The notes beneath the pieces are model-generated. The model did not search any database. It saw nothing but the letters and a program-made list of their open reading frames with translations, and was not told the origin of the DNA. Both the position numbers and the translations under genes were made by a program. From Chloroflexota bacterium (GTDB lineage Bacteria; Chloroflexota; Anaerolineae; Promineifilales; Promineifilaceae): a DNA stretch of 64,000 bases. Positions within the stretch are counted from its first letter, which is position 1. Each line of letters begins with the position of its first letter. The stretch spans positions 23,794 through 87,793 of the forward strand of contig JAGOMA010000022.1 of the NCBI GenBank assembly GCA_017993775.1, written 5' to 3'. Positions 61,432 to 64,000 of the stretch are shown here, one piece after another.

Positions 61432-62277
61432 ATGATTGCGGATTTAGATCAAACCATCGAACAGTTGGTGATCGCAGAACTTCCTATTAAAAATGGCGAA
61501 ATTGACGTGAAATTCGACCAGCCTACGCGGGGGTGGAGTGCGCGCTTGTCTCGCCCGACCCTCAATTTTTTCCTGTATGACGTGCGTGAAAATAACCAAC
61601 TCCGGCAGCATCAATGGGAGCGCATGGTGGATCAGAACGGCCGTCTCGGTTCCTCCGTCTCGCAAAAACGCACCCCCTTCCGCATGGATTGTCATTACGT
61701 CATCACGGCCTGGGCGTCTGAACCGCAAGACGAACACCGCCTCTTGTCTCGCTGTCTGATGGCCTTGTTTCGCTTTCCCCTTTTGCCCCGCGCCAGGCTA
61801 AAAGGCGATCTGGTTGGCCAGCCTTTTGACATCATGGCACGCATGGCCAATCACGACCGGCTGACCAACCCGGCTGAGTTGTGGGGATCGTTGGATAATG
61901 AGGTACGGCCGTCTATTTCCTATCTTCTCACCATCGCTGTAGACCCCTGGGCCGAAGTAACCGGACCGGCCGTCCGTACCTGGACCCTGCGCACCGGCCA
62001 GACCGCCACCTTGCCCGACTACCCCAGCCTGTACCCCGGCTCAGAAACGGCCGTTACCTACCTTGGCGGCCAAATTCGCCAGACCGGCCAGCCCCTGGCC
62101 GATGCGCGCATTGCCATCAAAGGCACCGGTTTTATCACCACCTCTAATCAGAAAGGCATCTACATCCTCGGCAACGTCCCCCAAGGCGCGCACACATTGA
62201 TTGTTTGGCCGCCCGACGCGCAGCCCATCGAAAAACCAATCACCATCCCAGCAGAAGATTACGATATTGATCTTTGA
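61432..62277 (+). CDS. DUF4255 (Pvc16-type) eCIS protein
   Basis: A 281-residue protein. Residues 1-190 match DUF4255/Pvc16: MIADLDQTIEQLVIAELP, RPTLNFFLYDVRENNQLRQHQWERMVD, and FRMDCHYVITAWASEPQDEHRLLSRCLMALFRFP. In Photorhabdus PVC and Serratia Afp systems this protein caps the tube-sheath end. The C-terminal 80 residues are a carboxypeptidase-regulatory-like beta domain (GQPLADARIAIKGTGFITTSNQKGIYILGNVPQGAHTLIV). GGAG precedes the ATG by six bases. A tail sheath gene follows. Confidence 0.87.
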   Translation: MIADLDQTIEQLVIAELPIKNGEIDVKFDQPTRGWSARLSRPTLNFFLYDVRENNQLRQHQWERMVDQNGRLGSSVSQKRTPFRMDCHYVITAWASEPQDEHRLLSRCLMALFRFPLLPRARLKGDLVGQPFDIMARMANHDRLTNPAELWGSLDNEVRPSISYLLTIAVDPWAEVTGPAVRTWTLRTGQTATLPDYPSLYPGSETAVTYLGGQIRQTGQPLADARIAIKGTGFITTSNQKGIYILGNVPQGAHTLIVWPPDAQPIEKPITIPAEDYDIDL

Positions 62278-62310
62278 TCAGTTTTTTGGACCAAATTAGC
62301 GAGGACCACC

Positions 62311-62388
62311 ATGCACGTTTCCCGCGAACCTGTTTCCTACAAACTGCTCTCCCATGAGCAAATTTACCAAAACCGCGCCCCTCCCTGA
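62311..62388 (+). CDS. Possible 25-residue leader ORF between DUF4255 and sheath genes
   Basis: ATG at 62311 is six bases after GAGG; the frame reads MHVSREPVSYKLLSHEQIYQ and ends with TGA at 62388. It has no known relatives and may be chance. The rest of the 246-bp spacer shows only the sheath ribosome-binding site. Confidence 0.25.
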   Translation: MHVSREPVSYKLLSHEQIYQNRAPP

Positions 62389-62523
62389 AGCCGGCATAGT
62401 TTGCGCCTACAGACCAATCCCCAACCGTGGGGCGCACAAAACAATTAACGTGGAGGCACGGATAGCAAAAATTTCTTTGCATCCTGATGTCTCTAAGTAC
62501 CATATTTTCCAAGGAGAATGAAA

Positions 62524-64000
62524 ATGCCTGCAACTTATGTAACACCAGGCGTCTATGTTGAAGAAGTTGACCGTGGCAGTAAGCCTATCGAGGCCGCTGG
62601 TGCATCTATGGCCGCCTTCGTCGGTATCACCGCCGAAGCCAGCTATAAAACCATCGACCCCGAAACCGGCAATCGCATTCCCGGTCAATCTGTTCTCAAC
62701 AAAGCCACCCTGGTCACCAACTGGACCCAATTCCAAAATGTTTTTGGCGGGTTCATCAACGGCGCGTATCTGCCGGATGCCGTCTATGGTTATTTCATGA
62801 ATGGCGGCGGTCCGTGCTACATCACCAGCCTTCGCGCCCTGCGCGAGGACAAAGATGGCGCCACGGCCGCATCGGTAGCCATTCCCCCGGCCAGCGGTAA
62901 AGGCAAAGGGCTAACAGCCACCGCCAAAGTCGCCGGCGAGGGCGGCAACGCGCTTACCGTAAGCATCAAAAACGAAGGCGAAACCTTCACCATGTCCGTC
63001 GGCAGTGACGCCAGAACCGGCCTCACCATGAAAAAAGGTGAAAACTTCGTTGGCGATGTCGATTTTGAATCTGTCACTATTTCCGACACCGGCACGGCAA
63101 ACCCGACTGATGGCGTTTACACGCTCTCCGGCGGCGGGTCGCAGCCCATCACCGCCGCCGATTTCATCGGCGACGTGCAGGCGCGAACAGGCCTGGCCGG
63201 ATTAGAAGCCTTGGATGATGTCCGTCTCGTCTTATGCCCGGACTTGATGGTCGGCTACGACGGCTCAGATGCCTTCAAAGAAAAAATCAAGGCCGTACAA
63301 ACTGCCATCATTGCCGACTGCGAACGCCTGCGTTACCGCTTTGCTATCCTGGATACGCCCCCCGGACTTAATGCCCAGCAGGCCAAAGAATGGCGTATGT
63401 ACGTCAATTTCGACACCTCTTTTGCGGCCATGTATTACCCCTGGGTGCAGGTCGCCGATCTGAGTGATAGCCCGCAAACCACCAAATTCATGCCTCCCAG
63501 CGGCCACGTCGTGGGCATCTACAATAGGGTGGATGGCACGGTTGGCTTCCACAAGGCCCCGGCCAACGAAGTTGTCCAGGGTGCGCTCAGTGTCGAACTG
63601 AACCTGACGAAGGGTGAGCAAGGCACACTCAATCCATTGGGTGTGAACTGCATTCGTTCCTTCCCTGGGCGCGGCATCCGCGTTTGGGGCGCGCGTACCC
63701 TTAGCAGTGATGGCTCCTGGCGTTACATCAACGTCCGCCGTTTGTTTATTGTGGTAGGCGCGTCGTTGGAGACCGGTATGCAGTGGGTGGTCTTTGAGCC
63801 GAATGATCGTTCGCTGTGGGCCAAGGTGCGGCGCGACGCAATTTCCTTCCTCAGCACGATTTGGTTGAGCGGCGCGTTATTTGGTTCGACCAAAGACGAA
63901 GCGTTTTATGTAAAGTGCGATGACGAACTCAATCCACCGGAAATCCGTGATTTGGGGCAGTTGATTATTGAAATTGGCATGGCGCCTGTTAAGCCGGCCG
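62524..64000 (+). CDS. Contractile tail sheath protein (eCIS), 5' part
   Basis: The first 492 residues of a phage-tail-like sheath protein, cut by the window edge. It begins MPATYVTPGVYVEEVDRGSKPIEAAGASMAAFVGIT, the standard sheath start, followed by FGGFINGAYLPDAVYGYFMNGGGPCYI. The conserved C-terminal half is present: YPWVQVADLSDSPQTTKFMPPSGHVVGIYNRVDGTVGFHKAPANE and LNPLGVNCIRSFPGRGIRVWGARTLS ... RRLFIVVGASLETGMQWVVFEPND. The sheath contracts to drive a needle through a target membrane. AAGGAG precedes the ATG. Next to DUF4255 it marks an eCIS rather than a prophage. Confidence 0.93.
   Translation, partial: MPATYVTPGVYVEEVDRGSKPIEAAGASMAAFVGITAEASYKTIDPETGNRIPGQSVLNKATLVTNWTQFQNVFGGFINGAYLPDAVYGYFMNGGGPCYITSLRALREDKDGATAASVAIPPASGKGKGLTATAKVAGEGGNALTVSIKNEGETFTMSVGSDARTGLTMKKGENFVGDVDFESVTISDTGTANPTDGVYTLSGGGSQPITAADFIGDVQARTGLAGLEALDDVRLVLCPDLMVGYDGSDAFKEKIKAVQTAIIADCERLRYRFAILDTPPGLNAQQAKEWRMYVNFDTSFAAMYYPWVQVADLSDSPQTTKFMPPSGHVVGIYNRVDGTVGFHKAPANEVVQGALSVELNLTKGEQGTLNPLGVNCIRSFPGRGIRVWGARTLSSDGSWRYINVRRLFIVVGASLETGMQWVVFEPNDRSLWAKVRRDAISFLSTIWLSGALFGSTKDEAFYVKCDDELNPPEIRDLGQLIIEIGMAPVKPA

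Noticed and set aside
60917..64000. Prophage
   Set aside because: DUF4255 beside a sheath gene points to eCIS; no capsid, portal, terminase or lysis gene is in view.

Overview
The window reads as a chromosomal segment of a moderately GC-rich bacterium, most likely a Chloroflexota member of the Anaerolineae/Ardenticatenia type. This is inference from gene content: many Thr/Pro-rich secreted proteins with LysM or SH3 modules, DUF4012, Hanks-type kinases fused to other domains, two gingipain-like C25 peptidases, an S6-SSB-S18 operon and a DUF4255/tail-sheath injection system. No rRNA, tRNA, CRISPR array or insertion sequence was recognised. An 8-bp palindrome, ACGGCCGT, recurs about twice per kilobase in genes, spacers and terminator stems.

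Layout. 1-2600: tail of an FKBP isomerase, a nuclease-fold protein with hpt, and ychF. 2600-7850: an ATPase-kinase fusion overlapping a large membrane ATPase. 7870-10360: a secreted protein and a PIG-V-like mannosyltransferase. 10470-14090 (minus): thyA, folA and a Clp-type unfoldase with a degenerate first ATPase site. 14310-16860: a kinase-caspase-SH3 fusion, divergent from a LysM lipoprotein. 17600-21350: clpC and an S1-domain protein. 21460-23460: a large membrane protein, followed by a 21-bp minisatellite.

23780-42060 is an unbroken minus-strand run of 13 genes: BY-kinase/Wzc, two small membrane proteins with a shared fibronectin-like module, a PqqD-like protein, two C25 peptidases, a flippase-like protein, GT2, DUF4012, a tail-anchored SH3 protein, two MFS transporters and a glutaminyl cyclase. 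It looks like an envelope or exopolymer locus that also processes surface proteins.

42100-59940 is mostly housekeeping: radA, a GH99-like/LysM surface protein, sppA, rpsF-ssb-rpsR, a SurA-like protein, sucCD, an rsmD homologue, purine nucleoside phosphorylase, a Xer recombinase, a cyclic-2,3-diphosphoglycerate-synthetase-like protein and secDF. From about 60900 to the right edge an extracellular contractile injection system (eCIS) begins: two small paralogous genes, a Pvc16/DUF4255 protein and a tail sheath protein cut off by the window.

The least conventional content is the C25/PqqD/Wzc locus, the two kinase fusions, the eCIS edge, and the iterated palindrome.
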